Below are positions 54,522-63,521 of a DNA stretch of 64,000 nucleotides, one piece after another. The DNA lies in NCBI RefSeq assembly GCF_009796845.1, contig NZ_CP047025.1, positions 496,001 to 560,000 of the forward strand, given 5' to 3'. Position 1 is the first letter of the stretch; every line of letters begins with the position of its first letter. Made by a program: the position numbers and the translations under genes. The notes beneath the pieces were generated by a model. That model saw nothing but the letters and a program-made list of their open reading frames with translations. It ran no database searches and was not told where the DNA came from. The DNA comes from Cobetia sp. L2A1 (GTDB lineage Bacteria; Pseudomonadota; Gammaproteobacteria; Pseudomonadales; Halomonadaceae).

Positions 54522-55550
54522 ATGAACAGCAGCATGAAAGCCGCCGTAGTACGTGAGTTCGGAGCACCGCTGGTTATCGAGGAAGTCGCGGTGCCGCGCC
54601 CCGGACGAGGCGAGATTCTGGTCGAGGTCGCTGCGACAGGTGTCTGTCATACCGATCTACACGCGGCACATGGTGACTGGCCGGTGAAGCCAAATCCGCC
54701 GTTCATTCCCGGGCATGAGGGGGTCGGCATCATCGCCGCGGTGGGCGAGGGCGTGACCCATGTCAAGGAAGGCGATCGCGTTGGCGTGCCGTGGCTCTAT
54801 TCGGCCTGCGGCCACTGTGAGCATTGCCTGGGTGGCTGGGAGACGCTGTGCGAAAGCCAGCAGAACACCGGCTACTCGGTGAATGGCGGCTTTGCTGAGT
54901 ACACTCTCGCCGATGCCGGTTATGTCGGCCGACTTCCGGACAGCATTGGCTTCGTTGAGATCGCCCCGATTCTGTGTGCTGGGGTCACGGTCTACAAGGG
55001 CTTGAAGATGACCGATACCCGTCCCGGCCAGTGGGTTGTCATTTCCGGCATCGGCGGCCTTGGGCATATGGCGGTGCAGTATGCACGGGCGATGGGGCTG
55101 AATGTGGCGGCGGTGGATGTTGACGATGCCAAGCTGGCACTAGCACGTCGTCTGGGCGCGACCGTCACGGTCAATGCCATGAAGGAAGACCCGGCAACCG
55201 TCATCAAGCGCGAGATCGGCGGCGCACACGGTGCGCTGGTCACGGCAGTGTCGCCCAAGGCGTTCGATCAGGCGCAGAACATGCTACGGCGTGGTGGGAC
55301 CTTGGTGCTCAATGGCCTGCCGCCGGGGGACTTCCCGCTGCCGATCTTCTCGACCGTGCTCAACGGCATCACGGTGCGCGGCTCCATCGTCGGCACACGA
55401 CAAGACCTGCAAGAGGCGCTCGACTTCGCCGCCGAAGGCAAGGTGGCGGCGACAGTGCAGACCGGCAAGCTTGAAGATATCAACGAGATATTTGGTCGCA
55501 TGATCGAGGGCAAGATTGAAGGGCGCATCGTGCTCGACATGAAGGCATAG
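54522..55550 (+). CDS. adhP: Zinc-dependent alcohol dehydrogenase (AdhP type)
   Basis: NAD-dependent, zinc-containing alcohol dehydrogenase, 342 residues. Catalytic zinc ligands Cys42 (GVCHTDLH) and His65-Glu66 (GHEGVG); structural zinc ligands Cys96, 99, 102 and 110; Rossmann motif [25 protein letters not shown] precedes the ATG. It follows exaC by 195 bases and is closed by a hairpin shared with the converging gene. Confidence 0.94.
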   Translation: MNSSMKAAVVREFGAPLVIEEVAVPRPGRGEILVEVAATGVCHTDLHAAHGDWPVKPNPPFIPGHEGVGIIAAVGEGVTHVKEGDRVGVPWLYSACGHCEHCLGGWETLCESQQNTGYSVNGGFAEYTLADAGYVGRLPDSIGFVEIAPILCAGVTVYKGLKMTDTRPGQWVVISGIGGLGHMAVQYARAMGLNVAAVDVDDAKLALARRLGATVTVNAMKEDPATVIKREIGGAHGALVTAVSPKAFDQAQNMLRRGGTLVLNGLPPGDFPLPIFSTVLNGITVRGSIVGTRQDLQEALDFAAEGKVAATVQTGKLEDINEIFGRMIEGKIEGRIVLDMKA

Positions 55551-55576
55551 CCTGCCACCAGACCTGAATAAGCCAG

Positions 55577-55614
55577 ATACGACAACGCCAGCCCAAGGGC
55601 TGGCGTTGTCGTAT
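55577..55614. terminator. Perfect hairpin between converging genes
   Basis: 18-base perfect arms (ATACGACAACGCCAGCCC and its complement) with an AA spacer. No U-run on either strand, so it acts either as a weak terminator or as a 3'-end stabiliser for both transcripts. Confidence 0.7.
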
Positions 55615-55652
55615 GCGGTCTGGCACATAAACACTCAGTCAGTGAGCAGTGC

Positions 55653-56144
55653 TTAGTCGTTACCGAATTTCTCGTTTTCGCCCATGTCTGGCGTGTGGCC
55701 CTTGTCGAGATTGGCGCGTGCAATCTCATAGAGCTGGTACGCCTTGCTCTCCTTGGCCTTCCAGTGCTCACCGAACTGAACCTTGATCTCCAGCAGGGTG
55801 ACATCCGCATCATCCTTGCCCTCGGGGAACCAGGCAGCCACGAACGGATTCCAGTACTTGTCGATCAGACCCTGATCACGGTGCAGGTTGGCGTGTCCTG
55901 ATAGCGAGACGTAGGTGCCGTCATCCTGATTTGAGAAACTCAGGCAGACTTCGCTGTCCTGTTTGGTCTCAAGCACCTTCTCGGCACTGGCACGCGTAAA
56001 GAACCAGAGCGTGCCATCGTATTCGTCCTGCACCAGATGCATCGGGCGGGCACGTGGGACGTTACCATCCTGCGTCACCAGCATGCCGACCTTCACGTCC
56101 TTGATCAGCTTCCAGATCTTTTGCTTATGCTCAGGGCTCGACAT
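55653..56144 (-). CDS. Pyridoxamine-phosphate-oxidase-like general stress protein
   Basis: 163 residues of the PNPOx-like split-barrel fold, GS26 branch: VGMLVTQDGNVPRARPMHLVQDEYDGTLWFFTRASAEKV, VCLSFSNQDDGTYVSLSGHANL and KYWNPFVAAWFPEGKDDADVTLLEIKV. Related proteins bind FMN or FAD; the reaction here is unknown, and it is not a true PdxH. AAGGAG lies 9 bases before the ATG. Confidence 0.88.
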   Translation of the reverse strand: MSSPEHKQKIWKLIKDVKVGMLVTQDGNVPRARPMHLVQDEYDGTLWFFTRASAEKVLETKQDSEVCLSFSNQDDGTYVSLSGHANLHRDQGLIDKYWNPFVAAWFPEGKDDADVTLLEIKVQFGEHWKAKESKAYQLYEIARANLDKGHTPDMGENEKFGND

Positions 56145-56270
56145 CGCATGTCACTCCTTGTGCCGTTCGAAAGAGAATCCGGCGGGTGGCCGTTACCCAT
56201 GACGTTGGCGCTGTGGGGAGTAACTTCAAGGCCTGGTGATCAAGCTTTATCTTGATAAGTAAATGACGAC

Positions 56271-56780
56271 TTAGCGTGCGGCTGGCGCCTGCCAGGCATC
56301 GCTGCCCCACAGCGGTACGCTACTCAGAGCGTGCTTGAAGCTACCACTGGTTTCCTTGGTGCTATAGGCGATATAGAGCAGGCTCTGGGAATCACGATCG
56401 AGTATTCGGCGAATCCTGAGACTCTTGAGCAGCACGCTCTTGGATTTGCGATAGACCTCCTCGCCACTCTTGGAAGTGTCGATCTCGGCGATCATCTCGG
56501 CGGTGATCGGGCCGGTCTGACGACAGGTGATACTCATGTCGGAGGGGTCGGAGAAATCAAGGTTCGCCTCGATGTTGCTCAGGTGGCAGGTCACGCCCGG
56601 TACCTTGGGATCGATCAGACTCTCGATCTTGATATCCTTGGTGGTGAAGAGGCCCAGCGAGACATCACCGACCTCATTGTCGTCACAACCGCTGAGCAGC
56701 AATCCCGATGCGATCAAGCCGACCAATGCAGTGCGTGACGTTAAGCGGCGTAGTTGAGTCTTGCGGCGCGATTGGTTCAT
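56271..56780 (-). CDS. creA: CreA family protein
   Basis: 169 residues. A probable lipoprotein signal ends in LLLSGC (about 23-28), then the CreA core: DVSLGLFTTKDIKIESLIDPKVPGVTCHLS, SITCRQTGPI, SKSVLLKSLRIRRILDRDSQSLLYIAYSTK and ALSSVPLWG. The CreA function is unknown. The start at 56780 is favoured by AAGGA 8 bases upstream; an ATG three codons earlier abuts that site. Most CreA proteins have a plain signal peptide, so the lipobox is a variation. Confidence 0.85.
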   Translation of the reverse strand: MNQSRRKTQLRRLTSRTALVGLIASGLLLSGCDDNEVGDVSLGLFTTKDIKIESLIDPKVPGVTCHLSNIEANLDFSDPSDMSITCRQTGPITAEMIAEIDTSKSGEEVYRKSKSVLLKSLRIRRILDRDSQSLLYIAYSTKETSGSFKHALSSVPLWGSDAWQAPAAR

Positions 56781-56854
56781 GAGAGACATCCTTGCGGGTA
56801 CATGGAGAAATTCAGTATTCAGGCCATCATAGCGCGCGATGTGGGCCGTAGGCT

Positions 56855-57196
56855 TCAGACGGTGTTGAAGACGGCCAGATTCAGTGGGTGAGAGTTGCCC
56901 AGCCACATCACGCCTTGGGTGTGATCGAACAGGTCATCACCGGTACCGGCGTGCACGAAGATATCCAGCGCGCCTCAATTCAGTGCCAGCCATGGCACGA
57001 TATCGGCGAAGTCATCAGCGGCAAACGACAACTGGCAACTCCACAGCGAGTGCGGGCCGACAGGTGTCTCATGGAAGCGCCCGACGCGTAGCGAGAAGTG
57101 TTGCTCAGCGTTGGCGACAAGCGCTTTGGCCGCGGCCAGCCCTTGTTCATCGTCATAGTAGAGGTGGGCGTGGTAGTCGCTGATACGGTGCGGCAA
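56855..57196 (-). pseudogene. DOPA 4,5-dioxygenase family gene broken by an in-frame TGA
   Basis: Reading from 57196, the protein ISDYHAHLYYD, RVGRFHETPVGPHSLW, DDFADIVPWLALN matches the extradiol DOPA 4,5-dioxygenase family up to residue 73. Codon 74 is TGA (56975-56977); the frame then continues without a gap as GALDIFVHAGTGDDLFDHTQ and VMWLGNSHPLNLAVF to a normal stop at 56855. The family has Asn-Arg at this point, so a CGA-to-TGA change fits. Full length would be 113 residues, normal for the family. The start is a TTG with GGAG upstream. Sequencing error is the alternative. Confidence 0.8.
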
Positions 57197-57256
57197 GGCA
57201 AGACTCCGAGATGTGCAGAAAGGTCATTACAAGTAGCCGGGTAGCTCGCTGGCGGG

Positions 57257-58027
57257 TTAGCCCCACGCCTTGTAGAGCAGCTGCACACCCACAATGGCCA
57301 TGGCAATGATGATCAGGCGGAAGAACAGTGTCTCGTTGACGCGTGACTGCAACCACAGGCCGCTTTTCACGCCGGCCCAGGCGACAGGTACCAGCAATAG
57401 TGAGGCTGAGAAGCTGGTGAGGTTGATTTCGCCAAGGGCCAGGTACGGCCCTAGTTTCATCAAGTTGATGCCGCCGAAGGCGACCACGGTAGTGGCGATG
57501 AACGCTGCCTTGGGATGCTGGCGGGGAATCATGTACAGGTTGTAAGGCGGTGCGCCGGCATGGGCGAAGAAACTGGTGAAACCGGCAGCGGTGCCAGCCG
57601 GCAATGCCAGCCATTGCGGCAGTGGGCGTTGCGTGGTCGGCTTGAATAGCATGTAGGCGGCAAACAATAGCGAGATGATGCCCAACAGGCCGCGAATCAT
57701 GTTCTCGTTCAGCTCACCGAACAGCAGGGTGCCGCAGGCGATACCTATCGCTGCGCCGGGCAGGATCAGGCGTAATTCCGACCACAGCTGCTTGCCCCAC
57801 CACGCCTTGATGCTCAATGCATCCATCACCAGCAGCAGTGGCAGCAACAGGCCCGCTGCCTCTAGCGGGCCGATCGCCAATGCCATCAGCGGTACCGATA
57901 ACGAGCCGAACCCACCGGCGAAACCGCCCTTGGAAATACCGGTCAGATAGGTGGCGGCAATGATAAGTACCCACGCCATCGCGGAGTAATCGGGCAGGTG
58001 CAGCAGAGAATCGAGAAGATCGGTCAC
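57257..58027 (-). CDS. TauE/SafE (TSUP) family permease
   Basis: 256 residues with 7-8 membrane spans; family blocks GISKGGFAGGFGSLSVPLMAL near the start and GFTSFFAHAGAPPYNLYMIP in the middle. TSUP proteins export sulfite, sulfoacetate or other organic sulfur acids; the substrate is not evident here. The start is GTG with a weak ribosome site. The broken dioxygenase gene follows 60 bases downstream on the same strand. Confidence 0.88.
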   Translation of the reverse strand: MTDLLDSLLHLPDYSAMAWVLIIAATYLTGISKGGFAGGFGSLSVPLMALAIGPLEAAGLLLPLLLVMDALSIKAWWGKQLWSELRLILPGAAIGIACGTLLFGELNENMIRGLLGIISLLFAAYMLFKPTTQRPLPQWLALPAGTAAGFTSFFAHAGAPPYNLYMIPRQHPKAAFIATTVVAFGGINLMKLGPYLALGEINLTSFSASLLLVPVAWAGVKSGLWLQSRVNETLFFRLIIIAMAIVGVQLLYKAWG

Positions 58028-58353
58028 AGGCGTCTCGTGTTGGAGAAGGCGGTTGAACGTCTAAAGGGCATGGCTGAATCAGGTGTCAGTGCATTGACCC
58101 TGTCAGGCATTGTTCAACAAAAACTGGCGCGCATCACCCCCGTTGTGCACAAAGATGTCTTTCCCTGACAGCATCAATGCGTTAAAAGGCGCATGCTGAT
58201 ATGGGCATTTCGCTAGGCCTGCCGTACAGGCATGATGGGTAGCGTCTGCTCTACGCGTGGGTGGAGGTTTTCGTCGCCGCGTTGGCAGTCTGCGGTTGGC
58301 GGTTATGATTTTTCTGTCGTTTGCTCTGCAAAGAGCCTGGTCATGAGGTGGCG
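58028..58353. other. Divergent gap before the AstE/AspA-family gene
   Basis: About 325 bases, promoters expected in both directions. No gene or named operator seen. Confidence 0.5.
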
Positions 58354-59379
58354 ATGTCACGCGCTCCGTTTGAAATCAGTGGTGCCCGGATCGCGCCGGG
58401 TACACGGGCACAGGTCGATGTGCCGGTAGCCAAGCTCTACACGCATGCACCGCTGCATATTCCGGTCGAGGTGGTGCATGGTCGCCAGCCCGGCCCGGTG
58501 TTGCTGGTGTGTGGCGCGATTCACGGTGATGAGATCAATGGTGTCGAGATCGTGCGCCGTCTGCTGAGAAGTACCAGCCTGTCTCGACTGCGCGGTACGC
58601 TGATTGCGGTACCCATCGTCAATATCTTCGGCTTCGTGCAGCACACCCGTTATCTGCCGGACCGCCGTGACCTCAATCGCTGCTTCCCCGGCAGCGAGAG
58701 CGGTTCACTGGGGTCGCGTGTGGCAGCGCTATTCCGCGAGCAGATCGCCGATCAGGCCACGCATATCATCGATCTGCATACGGGGGCGATTCACCGTACC
58801 AACCTGCCGCAGATTCGCGCCACCATGAAGGGCAATGACGCCACACGTGAAATGGCGGATGCCTTCGGGGCACCGGTACTGCTGAATGCCGAGCTGCGCG
58901 AGGGCAGTCTACGTGCTTACGCCAGCGAGCGCGGTGTGCCGGTCATCACCTATGAGGCTGGCGAAGCACTACGCTTCGATGAGTGGGCGATCCGCCCCGG
59001 TGTCAGTGGTGTGAAGCGCGTGATGCGCGCCATCGGCATGCTGGCCAAAGACCGTGATCGCAGCACCACCAAGCGTGCGGTGGAGATGTCCAACGGTTCC
59101 AGCTGGGCACGTGCCTCTACCGATGGCATCGTGCAGAGTCGTGTCGGACTGGGGGATCGGGTCGAGAAGGGGCAGGTGCTGGGCATGGTCGCTGACCCGT
59201 TCGGCAACAGCGAGAGTGAAGTGCTATCGCCTGCCGACGGTATCATCATCGGTATGGCCAATCTGCCGCTGGCCAATGAGGGTGAGGCGCTCTATCACGT
59301 GGCACGCTTCCATGCGATTGATGATGCTGAAAGCGCTGTGGATAATTTCCAGCAGTTATTTGTGCCTGATTCGATCTAA
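58354..59379 (+). CDS. Succinylglutamate desuccinylase/aspartoacylase family hydrolase
   Basis: 341 residues of the AstE/AspA zinc carboxypeptidase-like family. Zinc ligands His57 and Glu60 (AIHGDEINGVEIVRRLL) and the later His of HIIDLHTGAI; RDLNRCFPG binds substrate. The C-terminal part is a barrel-sandwich domain (TDGIVQSRVGLGDRVEKGQVLG). Subfamily members act on N-acyl amino acids, including ectoine-pathway compounds in halophiles, but the exact substrate is not clear. GAGGTGG precedes the ATG; an upstream TTG frame is rejected. Confidence 0.85.
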   Translation: MSRAPFEISGARIAPGTRAQVDVPVAKLYTHAPLHIPVEVVHGRQPGPVLLVCGAIHGDEINGVEIVRRLLRSTSLSRLRGTLIAVPIVNIFGFVQHTRYLPDRRDLNRCFPGSESGSLGSRVAALFREQIADQATHIIDLHTGAIHRTNLPQIRATMKGNDATREMADAFGAPVLLNAELREGSLRAYASERGVPVITYEAGEALRFDEWAIRPGVSGVKRVMRAIGMLAKDRDRSTTKRAVEMSNGSSWARASTDGIVQSRVGLGDRVEKGQVLGMVADPFGNSESEVLSPADGIIIGMANLPLANEGEALYHVARFHAIDDAESAVDNFQQLFVPDSI

Positions 59380-59397
59380 CGGCCAGGTGGCAAATAG

Positions 59398-59426
59398 AAA
59401 GCCCCGCTCACTGAGCGGGGCTTTTG
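59398..59426. terminator. Bidirectional terminator
   Basis: AAAGCCCCGCTC / GAGCGGGGCTTT with a three-base loop and T4. It separates the converging hydrolase (+) and POT transporter (-) genes. Confidence 0.9.
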
Positions 59427-59464
59427 TCTTTCTGGCATGCCGTTCTGGTAGAGCAAGGATGTGC

Positions 59465-60859
59465 TCAGTCCTCGTTGAGCTGTGTATTGAGGGGCGCATG
59501 TCTCGATTCGGCACCGTGCATCCAGTCCACCAGCTTGCCTGCAAATACCAACAGTAGCAGGCCGCCCAGTACGCCAGTGATGGCGATGCCGCCGAAGACA
59601 CTCATGGCACCGGCTTCGCCAACCAATGAGCCGATCATGCCCGCCAGATAATTGGCCAGTGCGATGAAGGCGAACCAGGCGCCCATCATCAACGCGCCCA
59701 TGCGCACCGGTGACAGCTTGGTGACCATCGACAGGCCCACCGGCGACAGACACAGCTCACCCAGCGTATGGAAGAAGAAGGCTCCCACCAGCCACATCAT
59801 CGAGGCACTGCCGGCGGTCTGCTGTTCCAGCACGGCACCGATCATGCAGACGAAGCCGACGCCCAGGAAGATGAGGCCGAAGGCGAACTTGACCGGCGAG
59901 CTGGGCTCGCGGTCTTTCATGCGTGACCAGAGCCCGGCAAGCAGTGGCGACAGGATGATGATGAACAGTGGATTGAGCGACTGGAACCAGGCCGCCGGGA
60001 CTTCAAAGCCCATCAGCATGCGGTCGGTGTAATCCTGTGCGTAGAGTGCCATCAGGCCACCGCCCTGCTCGAAACCGGCCCAGAACAGGATGGTGAACAA
60101 GCCCAGCACCATGATGACCTTGATGCGGTCACGTTCTTCACGCGTCAGCGGTGTTTTGGATGTCGTGTTCTTGCTCAGGCGAGCTTCACGTCTGGCGATC
60201 GGCTCCACGCCAAGATCACCCAGATGCCGTGGTGCGAAGATAAGCTGAATCGCCACCGCCAGCAGCATGCCGATACCGGCGACCAGGAAACCCGCATTCC
60301 AGCCATAGCCCTCAGCCATCGACCCCGCGACGATGCCGGAGATCAGCGCCCCGATATTGATGCCCATGTAGAAGATGGTGAAGGCGCCGTCACGGCGATG
60401 ATCGCCCTGTGCATAGAGTCCGCCGACCATCGTCGAGATATTGGGCTTGAACAGCCCATTGCCGATGACCAGCAGCCCCAGTCCGACGTAAAGCAACGTT
60501 TCGGCATCGAATCCGCTTGAGGCAGAAGGAATGGCCAGCACGAATTGACCTGCCGCCATGATCAGGCCACCGATCAGGATGGAACGGCGCGCCCCCAGCC
60601 AGTTGTCAGCCAGCGCGCCACCGAATATCGGCGTGACGAAGACCAGACCCGTGAAGATGCCATACAGCTGCAAGGCCTCGCCCTGGCTCCATCCGAGTCC
60701 GCCACTGGTGACGGTATCCGTGAGATAGAGCACCAGCAGGGCGCGCATGGCGTAATAGGAGAAGCGTTCCCACAATTCAGTGGAGAACAGCAGATAGAGA
60801 CCAGCGGGGTGCCCGAACAGCTCGCGGCCGTCGGTACCGTGTGATGAGGAATGGGACAT
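59465..60859 (-). CDS. POT family di/tripeptide:H+ symporter
   Basis: 464 residues with about 14 hydrophobic segments. ELWERFSYYAMRALLVLYL carries the ExxER-type proton/peptide motif; FGGALADNWLGARRSILIGG and FTIFYMGINIGALISGIVAG are the two PTR2 signatures. E. coli DtpA is about 500 residues, and this is the shorter DtpT-like type. GAGG precedes the ATG. Monocistronic. Confidence 0.92.
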   Translation of the reverse strand: MSHSSSHGTDGRELFGHPAGLYLLFSTELWERFSYYAMRALLVLYLTDTVTSGGLGWSQGEALQLYGIFTGLVFVTPIFGGALADNWLGARRSILIGGLIMAAGQFVLAIPSASSGFDAETLLYVGLGLLVIGNGLFKPNISTMVGGLYAQGDHRRDGAFTIFYMGINIGALISGIVAGSMAEGYGWNAGFLVAGIGMLLAVAIQLIFAPRHLGDLGVEPIARREARLSKNTTSKTPLTREERDRIKVIMVLGLFTILFWAGFEQGGGLMALYAQDYTDRMLMGFEVPAAWFQSLNPLFIIILSPLLAGLWSRMKDREPSSPVKFAFGLIFLGVGFVCMIGAVLEQQTAGSASMMWLVGAFFFHTLGELCLSPVGLSMVTKLSPVRMGALMMGAWFAFIALANYLAGMIGSLVGEAGAMSVFGGIAITGVLGGLLLLVFAGKLVDWMHGAESRHAPLNTQLNED

Positions 60860-61377
60860 GAAACCTCAGGGAAGTGTCAGCAGGGATGGCAGATAGCGTT
60901 CGCTCGAGACAGACGAGCGCAGAACGTCAGCGGTATTTTTATAGGAAATTCTATTATCGGGAATTCCAGAGTCGGAATTTCACAGGTCAGACCGGCATGG
61001 CCGTGTGATCCTTGTGCGATATCACTCCATTCTGCCTGTGGATGTGTTTGTCAGACAATCACACCATAGTCATGCATGTCCTTGTTTTAACGAAGATTAC
61101 GGTACATTTTTCAGGAAACATGGGTTGCGTGAATCCGATATCAATCATGAACAGGGCTGGAAGTGACGCGCGCGAGCAGGGCGGGCAGGGCCACTGAAAG
61201 TACAGAAACTGAACAGAGGGACGCTGGCAGGAGGCTGACCACGACATGACCCACAAGCGACGACACCCGGCACGAAGGCCGGGTGTCGGGGGAGCTAAGC
61301 ATGGCAACAAGTGAAGTTTTATCGCGTTCAGGAGGCCTCACCGTGCTGAGTGAGGCTTCACCGCGTCAAGATATGAC
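60860..61377. other. Gap between the POT and dusA genes
   Basis: About 520 bases. The first part should hold the POT promoter (TATAAA on the minus strand near 60940) and a leader hairpin CGCTCG/CGAGCG (60901-60919). A strong hairpin CGACACCCGG/CCGGGTGTCG (61261-61288) has no U-run. The short frames here have no protein support. Confidence 0.5.
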
Positions 61378-62394
61378 TCAAGCACTCTCGGACTGCGGTT
61401 GATGTGCCGGCACCCGTGCCATGGCGTCATCGATCACCTCGATGCCTGCACCCGGCTTGTGGGCATTCTCGGAGACATGACGACGGAACTGGCGTCCGCC
61501 CGGCTGCCCCAGGAAGAGTCCCAACAGGTGACGGCTGATGTGGTTGAGACGCACGCCCTCGGCGAGACGCTTCTCGATGTAAGGGCGGAAGGCGCGCAGC
61601 GCATCATGACGGCTGGTGTGCGGGTTCTCGGCCTCGCCGTACAGCTCACTGTCCACCGTCGCCAGCAACCAGGGGTTGTGATACGCCTCGCGGCCGACCA
61701 TCACGCTATCAACGTGCTGCAGCTGCTCGTGCAGCTCGCCCATCAACTTCAGGCCACCATTGATGCCGATATGCAGCGACGGATGCGACTGCTTGAGACG
61801 ATGCACGCGCCCGTAGTTCAGCGGCGGCACGTCACGATTCTCCTTCGGCGACAGCCCCTGCAGCCACGCCTTGCGGGCATGCACGCTGAAGGTATCGCAG
61901 CCGGCGTCAGCCACAGTGCTGATGAAACGTTCGAGATCAGCATCCTCATCCTGATCATCAATGCCGATGCGGCACTTCACCGTCACCGGTATCTTCACCT
62001 GTGCCTGCATTTCCTTCACGCACTTGGCGACCAGCTCTGGATGCTCCATCAGACAAGCACCGATCATGTTGTTCTGCACGCGATCACTCGGGCAGCCCAC
62101 ATTCAGGTTCACCTCGTCATAGCCCCAGCGCTCGGCCATTGCCGCACACTCGGCCAGCGCCTGCGGATCACTGCCGCCCAGCTGCAATGCCAACGGATGC
62201 TCCGTCTCATCGTGGCCGAGAAAGCGCTCGCTGTCTGGATTGAACAGCAATGCGCCCGTCGTCACCATCTCCGTGTACAGCAGCGTACGACGGCTCAATA
62301 CGCGCGCGAAGGCGCGGTAGTCACGGGTCGTCCATTCCATCATCGGCGCAACGGAGAAGGTGCGGTCAATCGGTGTCATCGGCATGGCAGTCAT
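61378..62394 (-). CDS. dusA: tRNA-dihydrouridine(20/20a) synthase
   Basis: FMN enzyme that reduces U20/U20a in the tRNA D-loop. 338 residues (E. coli DusA about 330). FSVAPMMEWTTRDYRAFAR at the N-terminus, catalytic Cys101 in EVNLNVGCPSDRVQ, VKCRIGIDD, FSVHARKAWLQGLSPKENR and the DusA-typical RHLLGLFLGQPGGRQFRRHVSE end. The start ATG at 62394 is preferred to a TTG 9 codons upstream. It lies downstream of tetR on the same strand. Confidence 0.93.
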   Translation of the reverse strand: MTAMPMTPIDRTFSVAPMMEWTTRDYRAFARVLSRRTLLYTEMVTTGALLFNPDSERFLGHDETEHPLALQLGGSDPQALAECAAMAERWGYDEVNLNVGCPSDRVQNNMIGACLMEHPELVAKCVKEMQAQVKIPVTVKCRIGIDDQDEDADLERFISTVADAGCDTFSVHARKAWLQGLSPKENRDVPPLNYGRVHRLKQSHPSLHIGINGGLKLMGELHEQLQHVDSVMVGREAYHNPWLLATVDSELYGEAENPHTSRHDALRAFRPYIEKRLAEGVRLNHISRHLLGLFLGQPGGRQFRRHVSENAHKPGAGIEVIDDAMARVPAHQPQSESA

Positions 62395-62491
62395 ATCGGC
62401 AAGAGAAAAGGGCAGGAACAAGAAGTGTGTTGGGTCTCACGTACCTGCCCAGATAGCTGGCAGAGGGCGGGGATTCTAGCAGCTTGATCGA

Positions 62492-62543
62492 GAGAGTGCA
62501 GAGGTCGAAGTGGCCAGAGTCAGCGTTAGGTCACTGCACTCTC
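62492..62543 (-). repeat. Inverted repeat at the end of the tetR gene
   Basis: GAGAGTGCAG (62492-62501) and CTGCACTCTC (62534-62543) are perfect 10-base arms around the tetR stop. It may form a long-loop hairpin between tetR and dusA; no U-run. Confidence 0.5.
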
Positions 62544-63139
62544 AGCGCTTCAATATCCTGGGCGATGTCTTCGGCAAGTTGATGCACGATCTCACTGTCG
62601 CCTTCGCGTTGGGCGTAGGCGCGCAGGCCCATGACTTCGGCTTGCAGGCGGCGGCCGAGGCGTTCCGGCTGGTGAGCAGGGCGCTCAGGGTCGATGATCT
62701 GGCCCGCCACGTGAGCGTCTCTAAAGGCCTGACAGAAGCGGGCCTCCATGCCGGCGAGCAACATCTCGACCTTGTCGCGTGCGGCTTGTTCCCGCTCACC
62801 GAGTTCCAGCAGGCTCTTGGCCAGCATGCAGGCGCGCGAGGGCACTTCCTTGTCACGCAGACAGCCGAGCTGACGGATATAGGTCGCGAGGGCATCCAGT
62901 GGCGAGTCGTGGCTGGCCATGATGATTTCCATCTCACGCAGGCTACGGGTGGCGTAACAATCCAGCGCTTCCTGGAAGAGACCATCCTTGCTGCCAAACG
63001 CGGCGTAGATGCTACCGGGACGCATATCCAGCGTGCGCTCGATGTCTTTCAGCGAGGTGGCATGAAAGCCCTTTTGCCAGAAGAGATTCAGCGCTCGGTC
63101 GAGAGAGTCCTGACGATTGTGCAAGGTGGCGCGTGGCAT
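62531..63139 (-). CDS. TetR/AcrR family transcriptional regulator
   Basis: 202 residues. Helix-turn-helix at about 10-58 (SLDRALNLFWQKGFHATSLKDIERTLDMRPGSIYAAFGSKDGLF), ligand domain after that (ALATYIRQLGCLRDKEVPSRACMLAKSLLELG), resembling thiol- or electrophile-responsive TetR proteins with a Cys in a RACM segment. AGGATC precedes the ATG. Divergent from the AhpD/CMD-family gene and probably its repressor, given the three operators between them. Confidence 0.92.
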   Translation of the reverse strand: MPRATLHNRQDSLDRALNLFWQKGFHATSLKDIERTLDMRPGSIYAAFGSKDGLFQEALDCYATRSLREMEIIMASHDSPLDALATYIRQLGCLRDKEVPSRACMLAKSLLELGEREQAARDKVEMLLAGMEARFCQAFRDAHVAGQIIDPERPAHQPERLGRRLQAEVMGLRAYAQREGDSEIVHQLAEDIAQDIEALRVQ

Positions 63140-63223
63140 GATGATCCTGACGATGAGGCACGGCGTGCAGTCTGTTCGTCATGTTGACGATGTAGTGTAT
63201 GAGCCGTGCTGAATGAGATGCTG

Positions 63224-63239
63224 TTGAGCGAGTACTCAA
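63224..63239. promoter_or_regulatory. TetR operator candidate 1
   Basis: TTGAGCGAGTACTCAA: arms TTGAG and CTCAA with a 6-base centre, 85 bases before the tetR start. Confidence 0.6.
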
Positions 63240-63246
63240 TTTTAAC

Positions 63247-63262
63247 TTGAATGAACGCTCAA
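63247..63262. promoter_or_regulatory. TetR operator candidate 2
   Basis: TTGAATGAACGCTCAA, the same family as site 1, 7 bases further on. Confidence 0.6.
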
Positions 63263-63317
63263 ATCCAGTTAGTGTGTTCCTAGACCACACGGTGATGCAG
63301 CCATGTCAGTAGTAAAA

Positions 63318-63333
63318 ATGAGTGAATGCTCAA
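63318..63333. promoter_or_regulatory. TetR operator candidate 3
   Basis: ATGAGTGAATGCTCAA, the same family; nearest to the AhpD/CMD-family gene. Confidence 0.55.
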
Positions 63334-63521
63334 ATATATCGACGCTCATGTGGTTGCTACGTCGAAAGCGCGAATTCACATGACATTTCTGCTCACCGCA
63401 GACACTGAAACTTCAGCGCCTGAAGCTTGAACGCTGAAGAGTGACCTGATCACGACATCATTATTTCGTGGCGCATTTGCCAACTGCATCGCGCCGACTG
63501 TTTACACAAGAAGGAGTCACC

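Noticed and set aside
56975..56977. TGA in the dioxygenase gene read as selenocysteine
   Set aside because: The family has Arg, not Cys, at this place and no SECIS-like hairpin follows, so a nonsense change or error is simpler.
61399..62487. 362-codon plus-strand frame opposite dusA
   Set aside because: His/Arg/Leu-rich shadow with no family similarity; dusA is certain on the other strand.
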